The notes: generated by a model from the letters alone, not told the origin. Positions 8,299 to 18,051 are shown, counted from the first letter of the stretch. The stretch is DNA of 64,000 nt from Bacteroidaceae bacterium (GCA_017408685.1 JAFQUE010000018.1:1-64000); one strand, 5' to 3'. A program made the numbers and translations.

Positions 8299-8673
8299 TT
8301 ATCTGTTCTTTTTGGCCTCAATGCTGAGTGTCGCATGAGGAACAGCCATCAGGCGCTCTTTAGAGATAAGTTTGCCTGTCTCGCGGCATATACCGTAAGT
8401 CTTGTTCTCAATGCGTACCAAAGCAGCCTGAAGGCCTTGGATAAATTTTGCCTGACGGCTTGCAATCTGCATTTGTTCCTCGAGGTAAGCAGCGTCGCTT
8501 CCGTCCTCAAGCCCCTTATAGGTTGGTGAAGTATCGGCAACATCGTTGCTGTCCTCATGACGCAGCGCTCTCATAATCTGGTCATAATCTCTCTTTGCAA
8601 GTTCGAGTTTCTGGAGAATAACCGCGCGGAATTCTTCCAATTCCTCATCTGAATAACGAAGTTTTTCGGCCAT
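8299..8673 (-). CDS. TraR/DksA-family regulator lacking the zinc-finger cysteines
   Basis: 124 residues. An N-terminal coiled coil (about 8-85) is followed by the C-terminal segment YGICRETGKLISKERLMAVP, which is the DksA-type finger. Only one of the four zinc-binding cysteines remains. DksA-like proteins insert a coiled coil into the RNA polymerase secondary channel. Bacteroidota members commonly lack the cysteines, so this is not decay. The gene sits between ileS (37-base gap) and lspA (3-base gap). Confidence 0.85.
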   Translation of the reverse strand: MAEKLRYSDEELEEFRAVILQKLELAKRDYDQIMRALRHEDSNDVADTSPTYKGLEDGSDAAYLEEQMQIASRQAKFIQGLQAALVRIENKTYGICRETGKLISKERLMAVPHATLSIEAKKNR

Positions 8674-8710
8674 TTTAAAAAATATTAATTATGGTTAGTA
8701 TTCTATTGTT

Positions 8711-11700
8711 TTATTTCTTTGCAACGGTAACCTTGATTGTTCCGCCGTCGAGTTCAATGTCATCGCCGGAAACAAGTGCCGTATCAACAACAAGTGTATC
8801 GGCAAGTACCTGATTGCAAATATACTCACGGAACTGTTCAACAGCAGCGTCACTTGCCTCGTTGCTTGAAAGTGTAACGGCAATGCGGTCGGTGATTTCA
8901 AAGCCGCTATCCTTTCTTATTGCCTGAATCTTCTTGACAATCTCGCGTGCAATACCCTCACGACGAAGGTCATCGGTAACTTCAACGTCAAGTGCAACCG
9001 TGAGAGCACCCTCATTGGCAACAGTCCAACCAGGGACATCCTCGCTGAATATTTCAACATCGGCAAGTTCAATGAGCGCATCAGTACCTTCGACCGACAA
9101 TGTTATCGCGCCGTTCTTCTCAAGTTCCGCAATCTGTTCCTGAGACATGGCTGTAACGGCAACGTTCACGCTCTTCATAAGTTTGCCGAACTTCTTGCCC
9201 AAGGTACGGAAGTTGCACTTTATTTTCTTTACAAGAATTCCGTCGCCCTCGACAAATTCGAGTTCCTTCACATTGACCTCGCTCAAAATAAGTTGCTTCA
9301 CAGCCTCAATGCGGGATTTCATAACCTCGTCGGCCGCAGGGATTGCAATCTTCTGCAGGGGCTGGCGCACGATGATAGCCTCTTTTTTACGCAGCGCGAG
9401 CACCATTGAAGATATCTGCTGCGCAAGTTTCATGCGATACTCGAGTTCGCTGTCAACAACAGTCTCGTTGCACTCGGGGAACCTGGCAAGGTGAACCGAT
9501 TTGGCGTCGCCACGACCGGTAACGGATGTGAGGTCCTGATACAGGCGGTCGGCATAGAACGGAGCAATGGGTGCCATAAGGCGTGCAACAGTCTCAAGAC
9601 AGGTATAAAGTGTCTGATATGCAGACAATTTGTCCTGACTCATATCTGAACCCCAGAAACGCTTACGGCTAAGGCGTACAAACCAGTTGCTCACATTGTC
9701 AATAACGAACTCTTGAATAAGGCGGCCCGCCTTTGTGGGTTCATAATCATTGAGACATGCATTGACGTTCTTGACAAGAGTATTGAGTTCCGACAATATC
9801 CAACGGTCAAGTTCGGGGCGCTCTGCAACAGGTATCTCATTCTCCTCGAATGTAAAGCCGTCGACATTGGCATACATTGTAAAGAAACTGTATGTCTGGT
9901 AGAGTTTACCGAAGAATGAACGTGTCACCTCCTTCACACCCTCTTCATTGAAACGCAGGTTATCCCATGGTGCCGAATTGGTTATCATGTACCAACGCAG
10001 GGCATCGCTGCCGTAGTTCTCGATTGTGCTGAAGGGGTCAACGGCATTGCCAAGGCGTTTTGACATCTTGTCGCCATTCTTGTCAAGCACAAGACCATTG
10101 GAGATTACAGTCTTGAAGGCTACATTGTCGAACACCATTGTACCTATTGCATGGAGTGTGTAGAACCAGCCACGTGTCTGGTCAACACCTTCGGCAATGA
10201 AATCGGCAGGATATACGGTGCGGTTGTCAAGAATCTCCTTATTCTCGAACGGATAGTGGATTTGCGCATAAGGCATGGCGCCCGAGTCGAACCACACGTC
10301 AATGAGGTCAAGTTCACGTGTCATTACCTTGCCTGTAGATGAAACGAGTTTTATATCATCGACATAGGGACGATGAAGATCTATCTTGTTATAGTTCTCC
10401 TTGCTGTAATCGCCCGGAACAAAACCCTTATCCTTGTATGGGTTGCAGGCCATTACACCGGCAGCAACTGCTTTCTCAATCTCATTATAGAGTTCCTCGA
10501 CAGAACCAATGCAGAGTTGCTCGCCGTCCTCACTTGTCCAAATGGGCAGTGGAGTACCCCAATAGCGGCTGCGGCTGAGATTCCAGTCGTTCAAGTTCTC
10601 GAGCCACTTGCCGAAACGGCCAGTACCTGTCGATTCCGGTTTCCAGGTTATAGTTTTGTTGAGTTCGCTCATGCGCTCCTTCATCTGCGAAGCACGTACA
10701 AACCAACTGTCGAGCGGATAGTAAAGCACAGGTTTGTCAGTGCGCCAGCAGTGCGGGTAGTTGTGGACATGCTTTTCAATCTTGAAAGCCACGCCGGCCT
10801 GTTTCATGACCATACACAGAGCGATGTCGAGAGTCTCGGCCTTTGCCGCAGCCTTGTCGTCATAACGACCGTCAATTGTATACTGCGGGTCATAGGCATT
10901 CTTTACATAAGCACCTGCAAACTTTGAATATATTTCAACATTCACAAAGTTCTTCACGAACTCCTCGTCAAGTTCGCCAATAGTCCAGAACTTGCCAGTG
11001 AAGTCAACCATGGGGCGTGTCTCACCCTTTTTGTTCACCATGAACAATGAGGGTACACCGGCTGCCTTGGCCACAAAGGCGTCATCGGCACCGAATGTGG
11101 GGGCTATATGCACAATACCGGTACCGTCCTCCGTTGTGACATAGTCACCCGGGATAACACGGAAAGCCTGAGCCGAAGCATCAACGACCATGTCACCTTC
11201 TTTTGTCACCGGTTTCACCCATGGGAACAGTTGCGCATAGTGCATGCCCACGAGGTCTGTGCCCTTATACTCGGCAATCACACGATAAGGCACAACCTTA
11301 TCACCAGCCTTATACTCTTCAAGCGGCAACTCGGCACCTGCGGGATTGAAATGCGCAGCAAGCAGAGCCTTCGCAAGAACAACAGTGATTGGTTCGCCTG
11401 TATAACTGTTATATGTCTTTACAGCAACATAGTCAATCTTTGGACCCACGCAGAGTGCTGTATTTGAGGGCAACGTCCAAGGAGTAGTTGTCCATGCAAT
11501 GAAGTATGGTGTACCCCACTCTGTCATTTCGGGTTTAGGGTCAAGCATACGGAACTGGGCAACTGCGGTGGTATCCTTTACATCGCGGTAGCAACCCGGT
11601 TGGTTGAGTTCGTGCGAACTGAGGCCTGTACCTGCTGCAGGAGAATATGGTTGGATTGTATAACCCTTGTAGAGCAATCCCTTGTTGAAAAGTTGCTTGA

Positions 11701-12193
11701 GCAGCCACCAAAGTGTTTCGATATAACTGTTCTCATATGTTATATATGGGTTCTCAAGGTCAACCCAATATCCCATTTTGCGGGTGAGGTCGGTCCACTC
11801 GCGGGTGTACTTCATGACCTCTTCGCGGCAATTGCGGTTATAATCGTCAACCGAAATTTTCTTACCGATATCCTCTTTTGTAATGTTGAGTTTCTTCTCC
11901 ACGCCAAGTTCCACAGGCAAACCGTGGGTATCCCAACCGGCCTTGCGCTTTACCTGGAAACCTTTCATGGTCTTGAAACGGCAGAATGTATCCTTTATAC
12001 TACGTGCCATTACGTGATGAATGCCCGGCATGCCGTTTGCCGAAGGGGGACCTTCAAAGAAAACGAATGATGGAGCACCCTCGCGTTCTGTCATACTCTT
12101 TGAGAAGAGGTCTTCTCTTTCCCACTCTTCAAGAACCTCCTTGTTTACTTGAGGAAGATTCAACTGATTATATACATGAAACTTCTTTTTCAT
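8711..12193 (-). CDS. ileS: Isoleucyl-tRNA synthetase
   Basis: 1160 residues, the long form. The HIGH-type motif reads GIHHVM near residue 58 (PPSANGMPGIHH), and the KMSKS loop reads DKMSKRLGNAVDPF. The editing domain lies between them (AWTTTPWTLPSNTALCVG). Tryptophan-rich anticodon-binding and C-terminal regions follow. It charges tRNA-Ile and edits valine. A good promoter lies 43 bases upstream, and it heads the ileS-dksA-lspA-DUF4296 run. Confidence 0.97.
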   Translation of the reverse strand: MKKKFHVYNQLNLPQVNKEVLEEWEREDLFSKSMTEREGAPSFVFFEGPPSANGMPGIHHVMARSIKDTFCRFKTMKGFQVKRKAGWDTHGLPVELGVEKKLNITKEDIGKKISVDDYNRNCREEVMKYTREWTDLTRKMGYWVDLENPYITYENSYIETLWWLLKQLFNKGLLYKGYTIQPYSPAAGTGLSSHELNQPGCYRDVKDTTAVAQFRMLDPKPEMTEWGTPYFIAWTTTPWTLPSNTALCVGPKIDYVAVKTYNSYTGEPITVVLAKALLAAHFNPAGAELPLEEYKAGDKVVPYRVIAEYKGTDLVGMHYAQLFPWVKPVTKEGDMVVDASAQAFRVIPGDYVTTEDGTGIVHIAPTFGADDAFVAKAAGVPSLFMVNKKGETRPMVDFTGKFWTIGELDEEFVKNFVNVEIYSKFAGAYVKNAYDPQYTIDGRYDDKAAAKAETLDIALCMVMKQAGVAFKIEKHVHNYPHCWRTDKPVLYYPLDSWFVRASQMKERMSELNKTITWKPESTGTGRFGKWLENLNDWNLSRSRYWGTPLPIWTSEDGEQLCIGSVEELYNEIEKAVAAGVMACNPYKDKGFVPGDYSKENYNKIDLHRPYVDDIKLVSSTGKVMTRELDLIDVWFDSGAMPYAQIHYPFENKEILDNRTVYPADFIAEGVDQTRGWFYTLHAIGTMVFDNVAFKTVISNGLVLDKNGDKMSKRLGNAVDPFSTIENYGSDALRWYMITNSAPWDNLRFNEEGVKEVTRSFFGKLYQTYSFFTMYANVDGFTFEENEIPVAERPELDRWILSELNTLVKNVNACLNDYEPTKAGRLIQEFVIDNVSNWFVRLSRKRFWGSDMSQDKLSAYQTLYTCLETVARLMAPIAPFYADRLYQDLTSVTGRGDAKSVHLARFPECNETVVDSELEYRMKLAQQISSMVLALRKKEAIIVRQPLQKIAIPAADEVMKSRIEAVKQLILSEVNVKELEFVEGDGILVKKIKCNFRTLGKKFGKLMKSVNVAVTAMSQEQIAELEKNGAITLSVEGTDALIELADVEIFSEDVPGWTVANEGALTVALDVEVTDDLRREGIAREIVKKIQAIRKDSGFEITDRIAVTLSSNEASDAAVEQFREYICNQVLADTLVVDTALVSGDDIELDGGTIKVTVAKK

Positions 12194-12235
12194 TGTATTT
12201 ATTTATTCTTTTTTACCTATTTTCTTTTAATCTCG

Positions 12236-12243
12236 CAAAGTTA
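12236..12243 (-). promoter_or_regulatory. Promoter of ileS
   Basis: TAACTTTG on the minus strand fits TAnnTTTG, with TTTG at 12266-12269 as -33, 22 bases away. A poly-T tract lies in the spacer. Confidence 0.6.
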
Positions 12244-12396
12244 TAAAAAAAAAAAACGGTAAATACAAAGAAAGGGTAAGATAATGAATCTTGGAACATG
12301 ATTTAACAAAAAGAAAATGAGAGCGACTTCAGAAGCCACCCTCAAGTTGTAGGATATGAATAAAAACACGCACACTTTCTGTCATCTGCATTCACA

Positions 12397-13821
12397 TTAC
12401 ATTTTCTTTTCAATAACATAGGAGCAGTTCTGCATTTTGTGCGTCACCACAACCCGCACTCCGAACTTGTCGGACACATGGCGCGCAATATGCTCTGCGC
12501 TGTAGACTGAACGGTGCCGGCCGCCGGTGCACCCGCAGCATACTTGAATATGAGTAAAACCGCGTTTAAGGTATGTATCGACCATATTGTCGACCAACGC
12601 ATAGGCATTTTCAAGAAACTCTGCAATATTGCTTTCTGTTTCAAGGAACTTTATTACAGGTTCATCCATGCCGGTGAGTTTCTTGTATGGTTCGTAGCGC
12701 CCGGGGTTATGTATTGCACGGCAGTCGAACACGAAACCTCCGCCGTTGCCCGAAGTATCATCTGGAATTCCGCGTTTATAAGAGAAACTGACTACATCAA
12801 CAGTCAGTTCCTTTGATTCGTCATGCAGGAACATAGGTAATTGTGCAACATCCTCTACAAGCGAACATATATAAGGGAAATCGCCCGTCTGCATCAGGAG
12901 TTCCCTTAATTGCGCCAATGCGGCAGGAATACTCTCAACAAAAGCCTTCTTGCGTTCAAAAAGCCCACGATAACCATATGTACCAAGGTTCTGCAGCAGA
13001 CGGAAGATACGGAACAACAGAAGCATATTCATGAAATGCCCTCTTTCGACACTCTTATACTCATCAAGTGCAAGAATGTAGGCGTCAATCATTGACGCGA
13101 CAACCTCATTTGTATACTTGGCACGTGCCTGCCCCACAAAAGACGCAACATCGTAATAGATTGGACCGCGCCTGCCGCCTTGAAAATCGATAAAGTATGG
13201 TTCACCATCCTTGAGCATGACATTGCGGGACTGGAAATCACGATAAAGAAAAACATTGTCATTATCGCTTAACAGTAGAGTTGCCAACCTGTCGAATTCA
13301 TCTTCGAGTACAGATTCATTGAACTCAACGCCCACACCTTTGAGAAAGCAGTACTTGAAGTAGTTCAAGTCCCACATTATAATACGCTCATTGAAGTCGC
13401 TCACAGGATAGCACAACGAAAAGTCAAAATGCTTCGGAACGCCGAACTGTATGCGCGGCAATTGAGAAATGGTCTTACAAAGCAAGCCAACATCAGCAGT
13501 ATTGAAATATCCGCTCTCGCGCGCGCTATGCAAAGAGGCATAAAGCGATTCGTCGCCCAAGTCCTCCTGCAGATAACACAACCCGTCATCTGACACTGCA
13601 AGCACTTTGGGTGCAGAGACTCCACTCTTTACAAGAGCGTCGGAAAGCGCAATAAAGGCCCCGTTCTCCTCCACAGATGTACCAACAGCAGCAATCACAC
13701 TCACGTCATCCGAAGAGAGTCTGTAATATACACGGTTAGAACCGTCGCCGGTAAGCCGCACAACCGTTTGGGGCAACTGTCTGAACACATCTTTATATAA
13801 TTCCTTTATACAATTTGTCAT
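12397..13821 (-). CDS. Aminoglycoside-phosphotransferase-like kinase fused to a RapZ C-terminal domain
   Basis: 474 residues. Residues 1 to about 315 are a choline/aminoglycoside-kinase fold: glycine-rich GDGSNRVYYR near 25-34, catalytic loop YRDFQSRN at 193-200 (Asp195, Asn200) and metal-binding IDFQGG at 211-216. Residues about 338-474 match the RapZ C-terminal domain, including GCTGGRHRSV at 430-439. In E. coli that domain binds glucosamine-6-phosphate; related stand-alone kinases (AmgK) phosphorylate MurNAc/GlcNAc. The fusion therefore suggests an amino-sugar or nucleotide-sugar role, which is inference. No nucleotidyltransferase partner is adjacent. The usual catalytic-loop His is Tyr here. 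Confidence 0.82.
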   Translation of the reverse strand: MTNCIKELYKDVFRQLPQTVVRLTGDGSNRVYYRLSSDDVSVIAAVGTSVEENGAFIALSDALVKSGVSAPKVLAVSDDGLCYLQEDLGDESLYASLHSARESGYFNTADVGLLCKTISQLPRIQFGVPKHFDFSLCYPVSDFNERIIMWDLNYFKYCFLKGVGVEFNESVLEDEFDRLATLLLSDNDNVFLYRDFQSRNVMLKDGEPYFIDFQGGRRGPIYYDVASFVGQARAKYTNEVVASMIDAYILALDEYKSVERGHFMNMLLLFRIFRLLQNLGTYGYRGLFERKKAFVESIPAALAQLRELLMQTGDFPYICSLVEDVAQLPMFLHDESKELTVDVVSFSYKRGIPDDTSGNGGGFVFDCRAIHNPGRYEPYKKLTGMDEPVIKFLETESNIAEFLENAYALVDNMVDTYLKRGFTHIQVCCGCTGGRHRSVYSAEHIARHVSDKFGVRVVVTHKMQNCSYVIEKKM

Positions 13822-13841
13822 ACCTGTACATTTATTCTATG

Positions 13842-13849
13842 CGAAGATA
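13842..13849 (-). promoter_or_regulatory. -7 box of the kinase-RapZ gene
   Basis: TATCTTCG on the minus strand, a TAnnTTYG variant that recurs in this window, 21 bases before the start codon. Confidence 0.45.
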
Positions 13850-13894
13850 GTACAAGTTTGCCTAAAAGAGAAACAGAACCATCTTTTTATAACA

Positions 13895-13923
13895 CAAGGG
13901 GATGACTTTGAGCCACCCCCTTG
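13895..13923 (-). terminator. Terminator of the PCMD/GEVED gene
   Basis: CAAGGGG and CCCCTTG arms (13917-13923 and 13895-13901) enclose a 15-base loop. It lies downstream of the minus-strand stop codon at 13973. The tail is only modestly T-rich. Confidence 0.55.
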
Positions 13924-13972
13924 CATAAAATACGAATTTCATATTCGCCATGGAATTCCAATCAGGATTTCA

Positions 13973-16303
13973 TCACTTCACAAGAACCTTTTTGCCGTCC
14001 ACGATATATACACCGGGTTGTGTAATGGTCTCAACTTTGCGACCTTGCATATCATAGATACCTTTGACCACACTTCCGTTGTCAGGCAGATTGTTGATTC
14101 CTGTTTCTAAAGAAACCACAAGATTGATATCAATAATCTGACCGCCATAGTTATAGAACGTACCGTTAAAATTGCTGTTGCTGTCACCCATAGGGTCAAT
14201 GCTGCACCAATCCTGCTTGATACGCATGCGGTAACGGCCTGGTTCGGCAGGAACCGCAAAAGCAGGAACGGATGGCCTGCTACGGTCATCACCATTTATT
14301 GTTTCGCCAACACTGTTCCAACCGCTATTGTCGCTACTACCGCCATTGTTATAGAATGAATAAGCGACGAGGTCCCCTGCCGGAGCATAGTTGCTACCAT
14401 CGGCAATGCTTGCAGCAAAGCCATCGGCGTCGTAATCTATATATATATAATGGTTAACCCAAGAACCTTCAGTAACTATTTCAACAACGACTTCTTCACC
14501 GGGAGCAGCAACAAAGCATACATCGTCACCGACAAGGTCAAGATACTCATTCAACTGTTCCGAAGACGAGAGTTCATAAAGAGACTCGCCATGGAATGCA
14601 CTCTGCATTTTGACAGCAGAGATATTACGCTCGGCGTAATTCCTTGTTCCGGTATTTGTCGGAGTATAATCGACATCACCGGGTTCCGGTTCAACAACCT
14701 CATCGCCCGTAACTTCAAGCATAAAGTCAACAATCTGACCGCCGTTTTCCATGAAATCGCCAAATTTGCCGTCACGGTCACCAGCCGGGTCAATATTACA
14801 CCAGTCGAGTTTTACGCGTACACGATATATACCGGGTTCCGAAGGTATTGTAAATGCCGGCAATGAGACAGTACTGCGGGAATCGCCCGTAACGGATGTT
14901 CCTGCACTATTCCAACCTGACATGTCACTATCACTGCCGTTGTTATAGAATGAGTATGACACAAGGTCACCCGCAGGCTGGTAATTACTTCCATCGGCAA
15001 TGCTTGCGGTAAAGCCATTGTTGTCCGAATCGATATATACATACGCATTCATCCATGAAGTCTCTCCGATACCTACTGTCGCCGTCACAGTCTCACCGGC
15101 AGCAGCCTTCATTGTAATATTGCTTGTGTAATCGTTGTAACACAGGTTACTGCTATTGTCTACATTCAAGGTATTTGCAACCTCCCCGACATACTCCTCG
15201 CTTGCAAGAGAAACACTCTCAATCCAACGGTCGAGTCTGGTCTTCTGACCTGTGTAAGCAGGTGTATAATCACCCGGTGTGGGGTCAGGAGTCGGGGTCA
15301 CTTCTCCGCCATCGCCCGCATTGAAGTTAACGGTATATGTATGTACATTGTTTGCATTTGCACGATAGTCATTTCCTTTCACCTTTATGGTAAGCACATT
15401 GGTAGTTGCATTGAATGACTTCTCTATTGTAGCACCTTTTCCGTTTGAAGAGACAGAAAGTTTGCTTTCGTCATAATCTGCATTGATTGTATATGATGTT
15501 TTGCCATTGGCAAAGTAATCCCTGCCGTCATACACGAGCGAAGCAAGTTCGGAATAATAGACAAACTGCACATCGTCGACATACAAGGTTGTACCCTCTA
15601 TAAGTTTACCACGATCCCAATAATCACCGCCGGATATTATGACATTCATCATTTCAGGAGTCTCATCGTTCAGATATTCAATGGGGACTGTAATTGTTTG
15701 CCAGCCGCCACCGGTAGAAGAGAATGCATGGTTACATTTTGCAATCAATGTACCGGACTGCTCTGCAGATGTCATACCCAGAATAGCTCTGTCAACATTG
15801 TCTCTCGCCTGGTCGGGGTTGGATTTGCTTCCGATATTTGAGCGGAATGTACCTTTCCATAGATATACAATTACGTATGAATTCTCATTTTGGCTGTCTC
15901 CTCTCTTGAAACTGCCTGTAATGGCATCGGGTTTATGTGTGAAAGTATTTCCGCTCAACGTACCTCCATCACAATCATCCACAGTCATCGAGGCATACAC
16001 CCATGGGGTTCCTATTGTTATATAGCCAGGGGCTGTAGAACCGATTCCGAAAAGGCCCACCCAGGCATTCTGTAATTTTACAGTATTTCCGTCATTGAAC
16101 ACCAGTTCCTTTTTCATGCCCATCTGATTTACCGACGAGCCGTTCCACTCGCCCGGTTCAATACCGGGACGCTGAATCATTGAACTTACAGCGTCGGTGC
16201 TGCCGCAAGAACTTTTCCAGTTGTCAAAACTGCTGTTCGGCAAATACTGTGACTGAGCAGTAAGCGCAACAGCAAGCAATAATGTCGTAAAAATTTTCTT
16301 CAT
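13973..16303 (-). CDS. Secreted PCMD-like protein with two GEVED domains and a sorting-type C-terminus
   Basis: 776 residues. A signal peptide (about 1-19, ending TAQSQ) leads into a PCMD-like domain (about 20-255; YLPNSSFDNWKS, TLYVDDVQFVYYSE). A linker with Pro/Thr repeats (TPTPDPTPG) follows, then two GEVED-type beta domains (about 385-540 and 575-735). These are clear duplicates, sharing YIDSDNNGFTASIADGSNY versus YIDYDADGFAASIADGSNY. The last ~35 residues (KGIYDMQGRKV, GVYIVDGKKVLVK) look like a type IX secretion sorting tail. The role is probably surface carbohydrate or glycoprotein binding; no catalytic motif is seen. Confidence 0.8.
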   Translation of the reverse strand: MKKIFTTLLLAVALTAQSQYLPNSSFDNWKSSCGSTDAVSSMIQRPGIEPGEWNGSSVNQMGMKKELVFNDGNTVKLQNAWVGLFGIGSTAPGYITIGTPWVYASMTVDDCDGGTLSGNTFTHKPDAITGSFKRGDSQNENSYVIVYLWKGTFRSNIGSKSNPDQARDNVDRAILGMTSAEQSGTLIAKCNHAFSSTGGGWQTITVPIEYLNDETPEMMNVIISGGDYWDRGKLIEGTTLYVDDVQFVYYSELASLVYDGRDYFANGKTSYTINADYDESKLSVSSNGKGATIEKSFNATTNVLTIKVKGNDYRANANNVHTYTVNFNAGDGGEVTPTPDPTPGDYTPAYTGQKTRLDRWIESVSLASEEYVGEVANTLNVDNSSNLCYNDYTSNITMKAAAGETVTATVGIGETSWMNAYVYIDSDNNGFTASIADGSNYQPAGDLVSYSFYNNGSDSDMSGWNSAGTSVTGDSRSTVSLPAFTIPSEPGIYRVRVKLDWCNIDPAGDRDGKFGDFMENGGQIVDFMLEVTGDEVVEPEPGDVDYTPTNTGTRNYAERNISAVKMQSAFHGESLYELSSSEQLNEYLDLVGDDVCFVAAPGEEVVVEIVTEGSWVNHYIYIDYDADGFAASIADGSNYAPAGDLVAYSFYNNGGSSDNSGWNSVGETINGDDRSRPSVPAFAVPAEPGRYRMRIKQDWCSIDPMGDSNSNFNGTFYNYGGQIIDINLVVSLETGINNLPDNGSVVKGIYDMQGRKVETITQPGVYIVDGKKVLVK

Positions 16304-16356
16304 ATATAAAGGATTTTCTTGATACTAATTATTTAAAACAACTCCTCAAATATTTG

Positions 16357-16364
16357 CAAAATTA
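16357..16364 (-). promoter_or_regulatory. -7 box of the PCMD/GEVED gene
   Basis: TAATTTTG on the minus strand fits TAnnTTTG, 53 bases before the start at 16303. Confidence 0.5.
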
Positions 16365-16590
16365 CTTTATAATATTATAAAGAAAAAATTTATTTGCATT
16401 TTTTATAAAATCACAGGCGCAATACCGTAAAAAAGGACTACAGGACCGACATAATATACACGCAATACATTTTTCTTGCCACAACAGGCAAACAAGAGCA
16501 AAATTCATTATTTTCACTCAACCTACGGACATTTTTACACTTTATTCAAAAAAAACGCTTACATTTCTCCATTTTTTAAAAGCAGAATAT

Positions 16591-16598
16591 TATCTTTG
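16591..16598 (+). promoter_or_regulatory. -7 box of gdhA
   Basis: TATCTTTG fits TAnnTTTG, 30 bases before the chosen ATG at 16629. This supports that start over the longer open frame that begins at 16476. Confidence 0.6.
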
Positions 16599-16628
16599 CG
16601 GCAGAAAACATATAAACCGTACATAAAT

Positions 16629-17963
16629 ATGAAAGTAGAAACAACCCTTGAGAGCCTGAAAAAGAAGTTCCCGAACGAACCGGAATACTTCCAGGCGGTT
16701 GAGGAGGTGCTGCACTCTATTGAAGAGGAGTACAACAAGCACCCCGAGTTCGAGGCCAGCAACCTCATTGAGAGACTGTGCATACCCGACAGAATTTTCA
16801 CATTCCGCGTAACTTGGGTAGATGACAACGGCAAAGTTCAGGTAAACACCGGTTACCGCGTGCAGCACAACAACGCGATAGGTCCCTACAAGGGCGGTAT
16901 ACGTTTTCATCCATCGGTAAACGTAGGTATTCTTAAATATCTCGCATTCGAGCAGACATTCAAGAACTCGCTCACCACCCTACCCATGGGAGGTGCAAAG
17001 GGCGGTTCCGACTTTGACCCAAAGGGCAAAAGCGACAACGAAGTAATGCGTTTCTGTCAGGCATTCATCACTGAACTGTGGCGTAACATAGGTCCTGAAA
17101 TGGACGTGCCTGCAGGCGACATTGGTGTTGGCGGGCGCGAGGTCGGTTACATGTTCGGAATGTACAAGAAACTGACGCGCGAATTCAACGGCGTGTTCAC
17201 AGGCAAAGGCCTGGAGTTCGGCGGCTCGCTCATACGCCCCGAGGCCACAGGTTACGGAAACATATACTTCCTTCAGGAGATGTTGGCCACACGTGGCGAA
17301 AGCATTCAAGGAAAGACATGTCTTGTCTCAGGCTCGGGCAACGTGGCACAGTACACTGTAGAGAAGGTAATCCAGCTGGGAGGAAAGGTTGTCACAATGA
17401 GCGACTCCAACGGATACATATATGACGCAGACGGCATTGACCGTGAAAAGTTGGATTTCATCATGGAACTCAAGAATGTACGTCGTGGACGTATCAAGGA
17501 ATATGCCGACAAATTTGGTTGCAAGTATGTTGAGAACGCCCGTCCATGGTGCGAGAAAGGCGATATCGCATTGCCATCGGCAACACAGAACGAGATTGAC
17601 GGCAACGACGCAAAGACACTTGTTGCCAACGGTGTCATTGCAGTATCCGAAGGTGCTAACATGCCATCGACACCCGAGGCCATACACACATTCCAGGCTG
17701 CCAAGATTCTTTATGCACCGGGCAAAGCGTCAAATGCCGGCGGCGTTTCGGTATCAGGTCTTGAAATGAGCCAAAATTCAGGCAAAATCAACTGGAGCAG
17801 CGCAAAGGTAGACCAGATGTTGCACGAAATAATGCACAACATACACAGCGCATGCGTGAAGTACGGCACATGCGAGGATGGTTACATCGACTATGTAAAA
17901 GGTGCAAACGTTGCCGGCTTCCTCAAAGTTGCCAAAGCAATGATGGCCCAAGGCATAGTTTAA
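16629..17963 (+). CDS. gdhA: NADP-type glutamate dehydrogenase
   Basis: 444 residues from the ATG at 16629, the usual length for hexameric GDH. The glutamate-site motifs GPYKGGIRFHP and TTLPMGGAKGGSDFDPKGK carry the catalytic lysines. A Rossmann motif SGSGNVAQY lies in the second domain, and PSTPEA plus PGKASNAGGVSVSGLEMSQN near the end are typical. It interconverts glutamate and 2-oxoglutarate/ammonia, the main ammonium entry in gut Bacteroidales. The upstream frame is open to 16476, but a promoter box at 16591 falls inside that extension. A 7-bp tandem repeat begins directly at the stop codon. Confidence 0.96.
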   Translation: MKVETTLESLKKKFPNEPEYFQAVEEVLHSIEEEYNKHPEFEASNLIERLCIPDRIFTFRVTWVDDNGKVQVNTGYRVQHNNAIGPYKGGIRFHPSVNVGILKYLAFEQTFKNSLTTLPMGGAKGGSDFDPKGKSDNEVMRFCQAFITELWRNIGPEMDVPAGDIGVGGREVGYMFGMYKKLTREFNGVFTGKGLEFGGSLIRPEATGYGNIYFLQEMLATRGESIQGKTCLVSGSGNVAQYTVEKVIQLGGKVVTMSDSNGYIYDADGIDREKLDFIMELKNVRRGRIKEYADKFGCKYVENARPWCEKGDIALPSATQNEIDGNDAKTLVANGVIAVSEGANMPSTPEAIHTFQAAKILYAPGKASNAGGVSVSGLEMSQNSGKINWSSAKVDQMLHEIMHNIHSACVKYGTCEDGYIDYVKGANVAGFLKVAKAMMAQGIV

Positions 17964-18050
17964 GAGAACAGAGAACAGAGTACAGAGAACAGAGTACAGA
18001 GAACAGAGTACAGAGAACAGAGTACAGAGTACAGAGTACAGAGTACAGAG
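17964..18050. repeat. Heptamer tandem repeat, 12.4 copies
   Basis: Starting at the base after the gdhA stop, units GAGAACA and GAGTACA alternate. In order they are A A T A T A T A T T T T (A = GAGAACA, T = GAGTACA), then GAG. The array lies between the stop codon and the terminator. Confidence 0.95.
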
Positions 18051-18051
18051 G

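Larger units (their letters stand above)
16304..16628. other. Divergent intergenic region, gdhA and PCMD/GEVED gene
   Basis: 325 A/T-rich bases between divergent start codons. Apart from a promoter box at each end (listed separately), I see no gene, hairpin or repeat in it. Confidence 0.6.

Noticed and set aside
8299..8673. Decay of the DksA-like gene because three zinc cysteines are missing
   Set aside because: The rest of the finger segment is well kept, and Bacteroidota members of this family commonly lack the cysteines.
10373..10927. A 184-codon plus-strand open frame within ileS
   Set aside because: Antisense to a confident synthetase gene.
16476..16628. Longer start for gdhA, from 16476
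   Set aside because: The added 51 residues are low-complexity and absent from usual GDH, and the promoter box at 16591 lies inside them.
17964..18050. CRISPR array
   Set aside because: The units are 7 bases with no spacers, so it is a tandem repeat, not a CRISPR.
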